A stretch of DNA of 64,000 nt from Encephalitozoon hellem ATCC 50504 (taxonomy: Eukaryota > Microsporidia > Unikaryonidae), in contig NC_018473.1 of the NCBI RefSeq assembly GCF_000277815.2, forward strand, positions 62,001-126,000, given 5' to 3'. Positions 45,100 through 56,000 of this stretch are shown here, one piece after another; positions within the stretch are counted from its first letter, which is position 1; every line of letters starts with the position of its first letter. The position numbers and the translations under genes were made by a program. The notes beneath the pieces are model-generated. The model was not told the origin of the DNA. It worked only from the letters and a program-made list of their open reading frames with translations, and searched no databases.

Positions 45100-46755
45100 T
45101 TATTCAACCTTGATCACAATGCTCTTCTCCACATTTCTATTCATGTACTCCCCACACCCCACAAACACTTTACATTCGCACATCTTCCGAACCTCTCCAA
45201 CATCCACACTGAACCTGATGCTTGTCCTCTTCTCAAAGTCATCTATAACCTTTATCTTTCCATAGATGACATTGTCTACAGTCAGCATCACAATCCACTT
45301 GACAAAAAACGACTCCCTCATAAAGGGTGCATGCACTATCATCTCTCCCTTGCCACAGCCATCAACTTTGCATTCTCTATCAAGGACAACATTGATTGTT
45401 GCAATGCTCCCCCCAGGAATAACATATACAGCTTGCTCTCTTGCACTCTTCGCCTTCTCTTCAGAATCGTTCTTGGTGACTAGATTCTCAGATGAAGAGG
45501 GCTCGTCGTCCTCCTCGTCTTTAACAACCCCAGTCTCAATCACAGATGCACTGAACTCCGCTATCCTAACAAGAGGAATGCTGTTGCATACATTCAGTGC
45601 AGACTCCCTCTTCTCCCCCGAAAGTGCCGTTCCTATGTATCCCTCTGCAGATATCTTTTCCTTGCAATTCTCTTGTATAAATATGTCCTCAAACCTTACA
45701 AAGGGAATCTGAAGCATCGAGTACTTCATATCAAACACAGCCTGGATAATCATCGACTCAAGAATCACAAGGCTCTTCACAACATTGCCATACCTCTTCG
45801 CTATTCCAATCGCTTTCATACCCTCAACCAACCTCAGAGAAGCCCTTTGCACATACTCAACATCACTTCTTTCTGCTTGCCCAATTCGGAAAAGATGGTC
45901 CATCAACACAAGGTATCCCTTGCTCTCCTTCCCGCAGTCTTTCAGCGGAAATGCAAACCCGCTTTCAATCTTGCCTCGAAGGCCCTCAACATCGCTCTTC
46001 CACCTGTACTCACTAAACTCAACAGACCTCATCATAATCATAATCAGCTTCGTCACCGCCTCAGAAGGGCATTTCGTCTGATTCACCCCAGCATCAATCT
46101 TCTCGTAGAACATCTCCATAGTCCGGAAGTTCACCCCAACCCTGTTAAGGTCCCGGATCTCCCTCCATTTCCGGTAAGCCCATCTTGGAAGAAACACTCC
46201 GAGAAGCAGGGAGTACAGGGCAAACGCATACATCCCCCTCTTAATAACAATCTTGGGAATCGCAACTATCTCCCCAGTCTTCGATTCGCTGTTCAGCCAT
46301 GCCTCATACCTCTTCTTGTCGCTCACAAGCCCATACGCCTTGTTGATAATCTTCTGCTTCTCCTCGTACTCCTTCCGAAGATCCTCAGGCGCCTTGCTGA
46401 GGTTGTACTTCATCAGAAGCCTCCGAAGCCTCTTCTTAATCTCCTTCTCCCCCGTCCCCTCATCAATCCCAAGCACCTCCAAGGGATCAAACCCTTTGTT
46501 ATACTCAATCTTCAAGGTCCTTATATTGCTGATCAAATACGATATGACAATCCATATAATCGTCGTAAACACCTTCCTCTTTGTTTTTCTGTTCACATCC
46601 TTGTTCTTGCATCCAGAACAGGAACATCGCACCCTCCTGATGGGAGAACTATCAACCAGGTCATAGGTCATATACAAGGCCACAGGAACCAGCATCGATA
46701 GTAGCAGATAGCTCGAGGCAAGGCCAGACTCATCATATTCATAGTCATATGCCAT
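45100..46755 (-). CDS. SEC63: Sec63 translocon subunit with degenerate J domain
   Basis: 551 residues from the ATG at 46755. The order is that of Sec63: helix 1 (about 15-31), helix 2 (62-78), a lumenal J domain (90-153), helix 3 (174-189), then the Brl-type cytosolic region with an acidic patch (EDDEEP-like, about 410). Sec63 recruits the lumenal Hsp70 to the Sec61 channel through the HPD tripeptide. Here the HPD position reads NLS (residues 118-120). The rest of the J domain aligns well (FDPLEVLGIDEGTGEKEIKK; KKRYEAW), so it is a true J-like domain without its key motif. Confidence 0.88.
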   Translation of the reverse strand: MAYDYEYDESGLASSYLLLSMLVPVALYMTYDLVDSSPIRRVRCSCSGCKNKDVNRKTKRKVFTTIIWIVISYLISNIRTLKIEYNKGFDPLEVLGIDEGTGEKEIKKRLRRLLMKYNLSKAPEDLRKEYEEKQKIINKAYGLVSDKKRYEAWLNSESKTGEIVAIPKIVIKRGMYAFALYSLLLGVFLPRWAYRKWREIRDLNRVGVNFRTMEMFYEKIDAGVNQTKCPSEAVTKLIMIMMRSVEFSEYRWKSDVEGLRGKIESGFAFPLKDCGKESKGYLVLMDHLFRIGQAERSDVEYVQRASLRLVEGMKAIGIAKRYGNVVKSLVILESMIIQAVFDMKYSMLQIPFVRFEDIFIQENCKEKISAEGYIGTALSGEKRESALNVCNSIPLVRIAEFSASVIETGVVKDEEDDEPSSSENLVTKNDSEEKAKSAREQAVYVIPGGSIATINVVLDRECKVDGCGKGEMIVHAPFMRESFFVKWIVMLTVDNVIYGKIKVIDDFEKRTSIRFSVDVGEVRKMCECKVFVGCGEYMNRNVEKSIVIKVE

Positions 46756-46824
46756 CAAGGGTCTTTGTTGATTTCCAAAAAAACAAAAATTTAATCTCTA
46801 TTCACTACACCCATCTGTCTCTTC

Positions 46825-48873
46825 TCAGGGAATGTACTCAAGATAGTCTCCGCAAACCTTGCAGTAATCCTTCTCATCCAGCCTGCAAATCGCCTCCATA
46901 ACACTCTTCTCGTCATCTCCAAATTCATCTCCAATCATTTTGATCATTCGAGATATCTCAACCCTCTTTCTTCTTTTTAACATCCGCATGACTCTGGCCT
47001 CTACAATCGCCCCAAGAGGCCCCACTGCCTCAATCTCCTTCTTCGCCATGACCTTTGAAAACTCAATCTCAAACAGATCCACAATCTCCTCTGCCTCCTT
47101 CATGCCCTCCTCAGCCCCCTCAAAGGCCAGGTTGTGGTCAGAGTCCATAAGATAAACTCTATCTCTGTACTTGTTTCTTATGTAGGCATACTCCTTGTGC
47201 GAAAACATTCTGTTGAGCGATATAATCCCATCCGTGCATACAATAAACCCATGCGATAGAAGATACTCGAGATTCCCCTCAAATCCAGACCCCCCAACAC
47301 ATCTCTTCAGGTCGGGTGTCTCTCTATCGACACTCAGCCATAGCATTATTAGCAGCTTGTCAGTCCCCATCCGGAAGTTGAACCCGTTCATCGAAAATAT
47401 CATTGGCGATAGGCTATGGCAGCATGCCAGCTCCCCCCTTGGGTACTTCACCATCTTTGGCTGCGACACAATCCTCCATATATCTTTCAAAGGCTGCGGA
47501 AGATTCTCTCCGCTTGCATTCAGCTCATAGAACCCCTTTGTTAGAAACCTTGTCTCCGTAATCAGCTCGGAACTCTGCCCTGCTATATTGAATCCATTTC
47601 TTACGTAGTTCACCTGGTTCTCATACATGATGCTCATGCTCCTGTTAATGGCCCCTCCAAAATGCTTTTCCATCAGCGAAACCAACATCCCTTCCCTTTC
47701 AAACCCTCCGCTGCATCCTAGCATCCGTTTCCGTGCATCCTGTGTTATCCTTTCTGCAACCACCTCCTTGTTCGACATCAAGCTTGCAAAGACAACAAGA
47801 ACCTCCATTTCCCCAGAGACCTCCTCTCCCTTTCTTACAGCCCTGTCAATATGTCTGTGGACCTCGTCCTCAAATCCGAGTCTTCCAGAAATATGCAGGT
47901 GCTTCCTTATCTCTTCGTTTAGATACAAAACCATCTCCTCATCATCCATCAGATTCTCCTTCATCTGCTTGCAAATCCGGAGGTACTCCCGAGTCAGGTC
48001 CCCGAGACCTCCAGCACAAAGTATCTTCTTCCGAATAATCTCCCTGTACTTCTCCCCAACCCTTCCCATGTACTCAGGCTCCATAAAGTGGACAATCTTC
48101 ACATATAACTTAAACTTCTCAAACCTCTCCATCTTCCACCCAAGGAGCCTTAGGACATCATCGAACCTGTCCCGCACCCTGGATGCAATCTCCTTGTACA
48201 ATCTGTTGTTGTCAGGCTCAAAGACCTTCGAGGCTATGTATATCTCCAAGTACACTCTTTTCAAAACCTTGCTAATGTCCCCGCTAAAGTCCATCGACCT
48301 GTGGAATCCATCAAGATATCCCTGCACAATATCCTCATACACAGAGGACTCGTCGCAGTAGAATAGCATCCTCTTGAGGAGCCGCACAGCCTCCCCAAGC
48401 CTCTGGAAGTTGTAGTCCTTGCTACTCCTCGAAACCCCAATCTCAAAGAAGATTATCTCCCTTGCCTGGCCCATAATCCTCTCCATATATCTCCTATAGA
48501 ACACACTGTGCCCCAGTGTTCGAATGTCTTGAATGTGTCCGTCCCTTCTCTCCATGCTGATCTTGATAAAGTATCTTCCCAAGTACGAGTAGGCCTTGGA
48601 TACGAGGTCTAAGGCATTTGAAAACTCAGCCAGCTGCCCGTGAAGAGTCTTGAGAGACGTAAAGCATCTCAAACGGTCCACATGCGACAAAAGAACCCTC
48701 TCAAGACACTCATACACCTTCGCCCCCTTCGTCTCAAACGTTGCCGTCACCTCTGTACAGTGGTTGTAGATGATGTCATACACCTCCACAAAGTCCTTGG
48801 AAGAGAACGTCCTGCAGCTCCAAAGAAGAGACGCGGTTAAACTCTCCAGTCTTTCAAATTCTTGAATCTCCAT
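46825..48873 (-). CDS. cullin
   Basis: 682 residues from the ATG at 48873, which follows CCCAGGG; the frame is open to 48954 with further ATGs at 48951 and 48942. It has the N-terminal cullin repeats, a cullin-homology region (SIMYENQVNYVRNGFNIAGQ and beyond), and a C-terminal winged helix, VEARVMRMLKRRKRVEISRM. The lysine in that segment (about residue 633) is at the Nedd8 site. Cullins scaffold RING ubiquitin ligases. Whether it is Cul1-, Cul3- or Cul4-like is not clear by eye. Confidence 0.86.
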   Translation of the reverse strand: MEIQEFERLESLTASLLWSCRTFSSKDFVEVYDIIYNHCTEVTATFETKGAKVYECLERVLLSHVDRLRCFTSLKTLHGQLAEFSNALDLVSKAYSYLGRYFIKISMERRDGHIQDIRTLGHSVFYRRYMERIMGQAREIIFFEIGVSRSSKDYNFQRLGEAVRLLKRMLFYCDESSVYEDIVQGYLDGFHRSMDFSGDISKVLKRVYLEIYIASKVFEPDNNRLYKEIASRVRDRFDDVLRLLGWKMERFEKFKLYVKIVHFMEPEYMGRVGEKYREIIRKKILCAGGLGDLTREYLRICKQMKENLMDDEEMVLYLNEEIRKHLHISGRLGFEDEVHRHIDRAVRKGEEVSGEMEVLVVFASLMSNKEVVAERITQDARKRMLGCSGGFEREGMLVSLMEKHFGGAINRSMSIMYENQVNYVRNGFNIAGQSSELITETRFLTKGFYELNASGENLPQPLKDIWRIVSQPKMVKYPRGELACCHSLSPMIFSMNGFNFRMGTDKLLIMLWLSVDRETPDLKRCVGGSGFEGNLEYLLSHGFIVCTDGIISLNRMFSHKEYAYIRNKYRDRVYLMDSDHNLAFEGAEEGMKEAEEIVDLFEIEFSKVMAKKEIEAVGPLGAIVEARVMRMLKRRKRVEISRMIKMIGDEFGDDEKSVMEAICRLDEKDYCKVCGDYLEYIP

Positions 48874-48967
48874 CCCTGGGTGATCCCAATAAACATAAAT
48901 GCCTCCTCGGCCTATGAAATTGTTGCACAGAGCCAGGCTCATCCCAAACATCAAGACAAAGCACGCA

Positions 48968-49546
48968 TTACATCGAGTTTATTTTCTCCTTCACAATGTC
49001 CAGAAGATCGTCCGGACGAAGTACGTGGAAGTTCTTCATCTTGGACTGTATGAACAGATTATAAAGATCGTTGTATTCACTTAGAAAATACGTCAGTATG
49101 CCCTCCTTGTTTTCATTTCTTCTTCCCTGCTTGATTATCAGGGAACTTTCCAAATACAGATAATGAAACTTCACGTTGAATAGGACCAGCCTAAGAAATG
49201 CAGAGATGTCCTCCTCCTTCTGCGACCTTGCGGTCTCTCCAATGTACTTTCCAAGGCTCTTCCATCCCCGAATGATGTCGACCGTCTTGTGCCTGCCACC
49301 CTCCTCTATGTATCCCCTTATGTACATCATAATTGTCTCCATGACCATCTTTGCTCCCTTGTGGCCAGGCTCCTTCATTGCAGCATCGGCCCTGGACTTC
49401 AGGTCTCTGGCCTTTTGGATGAACAGATTTGAGTCTGCAGCCGGTTGCTTCAGGAAGGATCCATACCCAAGCTTGTCTATCTCTGGGTTCTTGAAGAAAC
49501 CCGATTTGGCCAGCTTTTTTATCCTGGAGAATATAGAGTCGTCCAT
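48968..49546 (-). CDS. hypothetical protein
   Basis: 192 residues, largely helical (MVMETIMMYIRGYIEEGG; LRLVLFNVKFHYLYLESSL), no signal peptide or membrane segment. No family is recognised. The ATG at 49546 directly follows CCCCC on the coding strand. It is divergent from the L5 gene, with 109 bp between start codons, so the two promoters must overlap. Confidence 0.62.
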   Translation of the reverse strand: MDDSIFSRIKKLAKSGFFKNPEIDKLGYGSFLKQPAADSNLFIQKARDLKSRADAAMKEPGHKGAKMVMETIMMYIRGYIEEGGRHKTVDIIRGWKSLGKYIGETARSQKEEDISAFLRLVLFNVKFHYLYLESSLIIKQGRRNENKEGILTYFLSEYNDLYNLFIQSKMKNFHVLRPDDLLDIVKEKINSM

Positions 49547-49655
49547 GGGGGATCAAAAATGGAACTGAATGGAGATTATCTTATAGGGCATAGAGAGGAG
49601 CCTAGGATTGGAGCCATTCTGGATGATATGTTGAAAAATTTTGAGCCCCGGCAAA

Positions 49656-50544
49656 ATGGTAAGTGGCTACGATTAATTTCAAGACCAATGCAAAGGGGAC
49701 TAGGAACTACCACAAGAACTTCCAGGTGAAGAGAAGAAGGAGACGCGAGGGAAAGACGGACTACAAGCACCGAACGAACATGATCAGGCAGGACTCGAAT
49801 TCGTATGGGTCTGTGAAGCATAGGCTTGTTGTGCGAATAACGAACAGCAGGGTTATATGCCAGATTGTGGGTGCGTACATGGAAGGAGACAGGGTCATGG
49901 TGTATGCAGATTCTAGCGAGCTTCCTAAGTATGGGATCAACTTTGGGCTGACGAACTACTCTGCAGCATATGCCACAGGGTTCCTTATTGGGAGAAGAGC
50001 ACTTACAGCCTTGTCTCTTGATGGGGTGTATGGGCCAAAGAAGATTGACGGGTCTTATAGTATTACGGAGGATGTTGATGGAGAGAAGAAGGCGCCCAAG
50101 GTGTTTTTGGACATAGGGCTTGCAAGGTCTACAAAAGGGGCAAAAGTGTTTGGGGCGATGAAGGGAGCATCTGATGCGGGGCTGAACATTCCCCACAGCG
50201 AAGTGAAGTTCTATGGATACAAGGAGGACGGAAGCTTTGATGCACAAGAGCTGCACGACAGGATATTTGGGCACAACATCTCTGAGTACATGCAGGAGCT
50301 TAGGGAGAGCAACCCGGAGAAGTATGAGGTGCAGTTTTCTGATTATATCAAGAAGGGCATCCAGCCGGAAGACATTCCGCAGATTTACAAGAACGCCTTT
50401 GACAAGATTGCAGAGGACCCAATAAAAGAGAAGAGGGAGATAAAGGACTACTCTGGATTCAAGAAGTACAAGCAGCCAAGACTTACATACGAGGAGAGGA
50501 GGCAACGGGTACAGGCGAAACTTTCTGCAGCCGAGGAGGAATAA
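49656..50544 (+). CDS. RPL5: 60S ribosomal protein L5 (uL18), one intron
   Basis: 287 residues after splicing. The ATG at 49656-49658 is its own first exon; the 49659-49683 intron follows directly, and exon 2 starts TNAKGTRNYHKNFQVKRRRR. Conserved blocks: REGKTDYKHR, SVKHRLVVRITN, GLTNYSAAYATGFLIGRR and LDIGLARSTKGAKVFGAMKG. L5 carries 5S rRNA into the 60S subunit. An AAATTTT and a CCCC run lie upstream of the ATG. Confidence 0.96.
49659..49683 (+). other. 25-nt intron directly after the L5 start codon
   Basis: It starts GTAAGT and ends TTTCAAG, with ATTAAT before the acceptor. Its position right behind the ATG is typical of intron-bearing ribosomal protein genes in Encephalitozoon. Splicing gives Met-Thr-Asn-Ala-Lys; without it the only in-frame upstream codons begin with GTG at 49663. 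Confidence 0.87.
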
Positions 50545-50649
50545 ATTCTTTTTATTTGAACAGCTATTTATTTGTGAGTGGTAGGCGAGTGGCTACTTCT
50601 TACACGTGCCGACCTGACGAAAAGAGAAAGCACCATGGGGTGCAGCCTA

Positions 50650-50721
50650 GACGGTGTGGCACAATGGCAGCGCGTCGGATTCCAGTCCCGAAGGTTCTAG
50701 GTTCAAATCCTAGCTCCGTCA
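50650..50721 (+). tRNA. tRNA-Trp (CCA)
   Basis: A 72-nt cloverleaf with discriminator A at 50721. Anticodon CCA is at 50682-50684. The A box (TGGCACAATGG, 50657-50667) and B box (GGTTCAAATCC, 50700-50710) are both good. The T stem is perfect (5 bp). Three other stems carry one mismatch each: U-U in the acceptor (50655/50715), A-C in the D stem (50661/50711 is not involved; the pair is 50661/50671), and A-C at the anticodon stem top (50679/50687). A T4 tract (50727-50730) follows as the Pol III stop. Confidence 0.9.
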
Positions 50722-50817
50722 TTTCCTTTTCCGCTCGAGGCTTGATTGTGCTTTTTTATCCTCCAATGCCTGCATCACTCCAAGCCATAGTAAATCCAAA
50801 CAAAACAATCCCCTATC

Positions 50818-52974
50818 ATGGCGGACGGGCACAAGGGCCAAAGCTCCAGCTCAGATCCAAGGCAGCAGGAATACGCCATCTCTTCTATTTTTGCTAAAGC
50901 CCAAAAGAAATTCGGCAGGGCACTTATAGGTGGCAAGGTATCTGGGGCCAGAATCTATTTTGTTCCAGAGGACACCTGGAAGACGATGAAGGAGAGTTCA
51001 GTCACGGAATACAGAGAGGGCGACGGGCCAGAAACAAGGGGCGATGGAAGGGCGGTCTTCGTTGTCTTTATGATTGATGAGCTTGTTCCAAACACAGTCA
51101 CCCCCGAGGCAGGCAAGAGTGTGATTGTCAGGGTCGGATGGATCTACTCGATACTCAAGTCTCTTGCCAACATCAGTGACTTTAGTCCCAGCGAACAACC
51201 TAGCTATGGCAACGGGATGAAGAGATCAAGGAAGATTGTAAATGTCCTTGCCGATCCTTCGGACAAGCTGTTTGATATAGTACTGCACCTCATGGACTTC
51301 CGGCTTGATCTGGAAGGGTTCATGAGAAACTACAGGGTCCTAGCATCCAACGGCAGGGTGATTCACCCCCTTGCGGTTCTGGGCGAGCTTTCTGATGGGG
51401 ACGTGCTAAGGATCTCAAAAATCATAAGAATGGGGGACGGAAGAGCTCTATCTGTTGACGAGCACATGAGGAATGCTATCCGAGGGCTCAAGAACCAAGG
51501 AAACACGTGCTTTATGAACAGTGGGCTTCAATGCCTGATGAACTGTTGGAAGCTTACCGAGTACTTCATCAGTAGAGAATATGAAAGCCACTTGGAAAAG
51601 CACAAGCCTGACCATGTGTCCTTGGCTAATGCATATTATGATCTTGTTGCACAAGTACATGACGGAGGGACACACCCCATCACGCCAGCAGGAATCAAAA
51701 GAAGCTTGGGATCGATATACGAGGAATACAAGGGAAGTGATGAGCAGGACACAGTGGAGTTTATCACGAAGATGCTGGACACACTGCACGAGGGCCTCTC
51801 AACCAAAATAGAATGCCAAAAGAAAAAGGAAGGAAGGGGATGGTGGGACTACAGCAAGTCGATTGTCACTGATCTGTTTTTCTTCTGTCTGAGATCTACG
51901 CTGTCATGCAGGGCTTGCGGAAGGAGCAAAGCCTCTGTGGAGCCTGCGATGTGCCTTTCTCTGCCTGTCCCGCATCCCATGGAGCACAAGAACGACATTG
52001 TGCTGTTCTACGAGTCGAGCAGAAAGCAGCCCATAAAAATATACACGGACAGCTCCATCTGTATCAAGGAACTCAAGAAGTTACTAGGGACCAAGTATGG
52101 AGTTTTGGGAAGGATTGCATGTATATGGTATGATGGCAGCAGAAATATGGTTGAGGCACCAAACGATGCCATTCTAAGAAATATCCCGCAGGCCCTATTC
52201 TGCTACGAGTATTTTGAGGGCATAGAGTACTGTTGGATTCATCTGAAGATTAAGAAGCTATTTATAGATAGGTCGCTTCAGTTCAATATACTGATCAAAG
52301 CGTTTGCCTATAGCGAGCCACTAATGCTTTTAGAAGTTCGGAGGGCACTCATTTACCTTGTCCAGAAAGAGTCACAAGATCTCCTGGAAGATGAAGATAT
52401 ATCTCCCTATGTTAAGCTGGAGTTGCCTGGTCGGGCATCTAAGGAGGCTGCAAGAGACTTTCCTGTTGTGATAGGAGTAAGCAGGGCACATGGGGGAAGG
52501 AAGCTCCTCAACCCCCTGTGCGATCCCTTAGATATGATACAGGCCATAAGGCCGCCGATGCCTACACTTAATTACTGCATAGACAAGTTTCTGGAGAAGG
52601 AAGACCTCCATCCATCCGAGCTTCTGTACTGTGAAGGATGTGGTGAAAAGAAAATGTTTAGCAAGAAGATTGATCTAGAGAGCCTCCCAACATACCTCAT
52701 AATCCAGCTGAAAAGATTCCAGTATGTCAATTCTTTTCCCATGAAGATCTCGACCCTAGTTGAGTATCCTCTTGATGAGTTTCGCATTGGGGATGCAGAA
52801 TACAGAGTCATAGGAGTATGTAACCATGACTCTGAGACGGTTACATCGAGCGGGCATTATGTAAGCTACCTGTGGAAGGACGGGTGGTATCTCTGCAATG
52901 ACCAGAAGATTGAGAGGGTTGACAAGATTAAGAAGGAGCACACATATGTTCTCTTCCTTGAGAGATGTGGCTAG
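50818..52974 (+). CDS. ubiquitin-specific protease, USP4/15/Ubp12-like
   Basis: 718 residues. The Cys box is GNTCFMNSGLQCL (nucleophile near residue 230), the acidic block is DEQDTVEFI, zinc pairs are CRACG and CEGCG, and the His box is SGHYVSYLWKDGWYLCND (near 679). An N-terminal region with AKAQKKFGRALIGGKVSGAR resembles a DUSP domain, as in USP4/11/15 and yeast Ubp12. It removes ubiquitin from substrates. The ATG at 50818 closely follows CCCC. It is in tandem with tRNA-Trp upstream. Confidence 0.93.
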   Translation: MADGHKGQSSSSDPRQQEYAISSIFAKAQKKFGRALIGGKVSGARIYFVPEDTWKTMKESSVTEYREGDGPETRGDGRAVFVVFMIDELVPNTVTPEAGKSVIVRVGWIYSILKSLANISDFSPSEQPSYGNGMKRSRKIVNVLADPSDKLFDIVLHLMDFRLDLEGFMRNYRVLASNGRVIHPLAVLGELSDGDVLRISKIIRMGDGRALSVDEHMRNAIRGLKNQGNTCFMNSGLQCLMNCWKLTEYFISREYESHLEKHKPDHVSLANAYYDLVAQVHDGGTHPITPAGIKRSLGSIYEEYKGSDEQDTVEFITKMLDTLHEGLSTKIECQKKKEGRGWWDYSKSIVTDLFFFCLRSTLSCRACGRSKASVEPAMCLSLPVPHPMEHKNDIVLFYESSRKQPIKIYTDSSICIKELKKLLGTKYGVLGRIACIWYDGSRNMVEAPNDAILRNIPQALFCYEYFEGIEYCWIHLKIKKLFIDRSLQFNILIKAFAYSEPLMLLEVRRALIYLVQKESQDLLEDEDISPYVKLELPGRASKEAARDFPVVIGVSRAHGGRKLLNPLCDPLDMIQAIRPPMPTLNYCIDKFLEKEDLHPSELLYCEGCGEKKMFSKKIDLESLPTYLIIQLKRFQYVNSFPMKISTLVEYPLDEFRIGDAEYRVIGVCNHDSETVTSSGHYVSYLWKDGWYLCNDQKIERVDKIKKEHTYVLFLERCG

Positions 52975-53032
52975 AGAATAATAAATATCTGTATTTAACT
53001 GGATTAGGGTTTACGGTCTGTCGTAAGTAAAA

Positions 53033-56000
53033 ATGGTGGGGAGGATAGTCCCTATGGGATTTGAAGGTGTTAGGTATGATGACTATTTTGAAGGGCTTAG
53101 GGCTTTGATGGAGACGGATGACGAGAGGATGATCGAAAGGGCCGTGGAAGTGCTGTGTGGAAGTAGAGCGGAGAAGCAGAGTGCTATTGAGGATGCCATT
53201 GGAAGAGGGATATCGAAAGAGGACTTTTCAAGGATGATGGATTTGACGGAGCGTTTTCTTTGTAAGGAGAGAAGAGAGATGAGTTTTGAGGATGTCGAGC
53301 TGTTCGATGTTCTGTTCACACGGAGGGAGAAGAGAAGTCTTCTTGAGATGATAAAGAATGGGGTGAATCTTGAGGAGGTGCTTCCTAGTGTTCTGTCTGG
53401 ACGAAAGATGTATTTTATGAGATACATGGCCGACAACAGCCGGGTGTTTGAATACTTTCTTACATACCAATTGTTTCCGGACAGGAGAGGGGAGGCTAGA
53501 AGAATGATCCACGAGGTCTCTGGGGGAGTGGGGTTTATCAGGTATATAGACAGTGATGGACTGAGCCTAATGAGGGGAAGCAAGGTGATTGATCTTGAGA
53601 AGACGTCTGAGATGAACAGCACACATGTTGTAAAAGGAGAGTATCCGCCGGAATCGAGCATGAGATACGAGGACGGGGTTAAGATTGTCTCTGTTCCTGG
53701 AAAGAGTGTAAGGGTTGATTTTGACGGGGAAGTACCGGACAATGTAAGAAGACTTTTTGGAAAGAGCTTTGTGTTTAATTATATCCAGAGTGTGGTGCAG
53801 GACTCGATACTGAAAAGAGATGGGAATGTTCTTGTGTGTGCGCCTACTGGAAGTGGAAAAACTGTTATAGGGATGATGTCGATTCTCAAGGAAGTTGAGA
53901 GGAAAGAGAGGATGCGGGTGGGGTATATTGTTCCCATGAAGGCTCTGGCCAGGGAGATATGCAAGACAATTAGCGAAGTGTTTTCTGGGGACGGGGTTGT
54001 TGTTGTGGAGCATACCTCTGATGTCTATTCTGGATATAAGCATCTGGAGAGGACGGGAGTGATTGTGTCCACACCGGAGAAGTTTGATGTCCTGACAAGA
54101 AACACGGATCTTCAGTTTGACCTGCTGATTATTGATGAGATCCACATGGTTGGGGACCCGCGAGGCTGGGTGATAGAAGCTATTGTGGCAAGAATGCTTA
54201 TGTGCGGGGGATGCAGGATTGTAGGCCTCAGTGCCACACTTCCGAACTACATGGATGTTGGCGAGTTTATTAGGTGCCGAGACTCTGACATCTTTTACTT
54301 TGGGCCTGAGTTCAGGAGAAGTGCAATAGACTACGAAGTTATCAATGTTGGGGTGAAAGAAAGAGAGATGAGCATGGCTGTTGAGAAAGTGTTGGAGAAT
54401 CTTGAGGCCAATGGGCCTGTGCTTGTGTTTGTCCATTCGCGAAATGAAACTCTTGATGTTGCAAATGAGGTTAAAAGGTATATGGAAAGGGTTGGCTGCG
54501 ATGAGATGGGAGTCATTCCAAGTGTTCAAGAGCTTCTAGCGTATAGGGTTGGGATTCATCATGCCGGGCTGGACAAAAGAACAAGAACGGTTGTTGAGGA
54601 CCTGTACAGAAACGGAAAGATAGATGTAATGGTGTCTACAGCCACGTTAGCGTGGGGGGTGAATCTACCTGGAAAGACGGTGATAATAAAGGGAACCGAG
54701 GTGTATGATGCTTCTTGTGGATGGAAGCCAGTTAAGCAGATTGAAATGACCCAAATGTTTGGAAGAGCAGGAAGATTTGGAGATGACAGATGCAAGGGGA
54801 TACTAATATCTAGCAAGGAGAGCGAGTTTCTTATTGAACGGAGCATAGATTCTAGGCTTCTTCCTAGCCTGTGTGATTGCCTTAATGCGGAGATAGTGAG
54901 GGGAACAAGAAGATTTGAGGAAATGATAGACTGGTTTAAGCACACCTTCTACTACACAAGGCTTGTGAAGCTGAACAGAGAGCCTGGAAAGATGGTGAAG
55001 GGTCTTGTGTATAGTGCTTTGAGGTTCTTGGAAGATGCAGGGCTTGCCACTCTAGAGCCGTCGATATGTCCTACAACAATAGGCGAGGTTTCTTCCAGAT
55101 ACTACATCCACTACAGAGATGCAAAAAGGCTGTTTGATGAGGTTTCACACAACATGATGGAATCGTCACTATTTGAGATTCTGGAGAAAACAAGGGAGTT
55201 TTCTGATGTGAGTGTGGATCAAAAGGAGATGGAGGCACTGAAGGGGCTTGTTCCCATTCCCACGGAGTCTTCTTTCGGGGTTCTGGTGCAATGCTACATA
55301 GCTAACAGGATGGAATCCAGCTCTCTTTCGCAGAACCTTTGCAGGATGTTTAGGGCATTACTCGAGGTTGGACTGAGAAAAAAGCTTGGGACCTCGAAAA
55401 TGATACTTGGGTGGTGCAAGGCTGCAGAACACAGGATATTTCCGTATCAGACGCCTCTGAGGCACTTTGCATGTGATAAGGATGCTCTTAGGGGTCTTGA
55501 GATGAAGGAGATTCCGTTTGGGATGATAGAGATATTGGGCAAGGAGGGGCTGAACGAAATAGGCATCTGTGGGAGCAGTATAGTTGAGTATTTGAAATAT
55601 GTTCCTAAGTTCAATATTCAGCTGAGTATCCGGGTTCCTGTGTCGGGGGACTATGTCGTAAGCATTGGAATTGAGAAAGATTTTGATGACAGTAAGATAT
55701 ACACAAATACATATTATCTTTTCATAACAGATCCTAGAGAGCAAGAGCTTATTGTTTACGATGTGATAACATTTGAGAACGGGTGTGAGTTCGTTAGCCA
55801 GAACTATGGACTGCACACTGTCTCTCCCTTTGTAAATGTCTGCCTACTGTCCAGCCATTACCTGTGTCCCACGGAGCCTATTACGTTTGACTTGAGGGGT
55901 GCTTCATTGTCGGCACCTTCGATATTTAGCTCTTTCTGGGAATCTTCAATGATGAGAAAAGCGTCTGGAATGGATAATTGCATCAAGCTGAGACTTTTCC

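Noticed and set aside
45673..46701. 342-codon plus-strand ORF antisense to SEC63
   Set aside because: Composition (His/Leu/Pro/Asn) is that of a reverse-complement frame and it fully overlaps SEC63.
53023..53032. GTAAGT just upstream of the BRR2 ATG as a 5' intron donor
   Set aside because: No upstream ATG and no acceptor that keeps frame; the ORF is intact from 53033.
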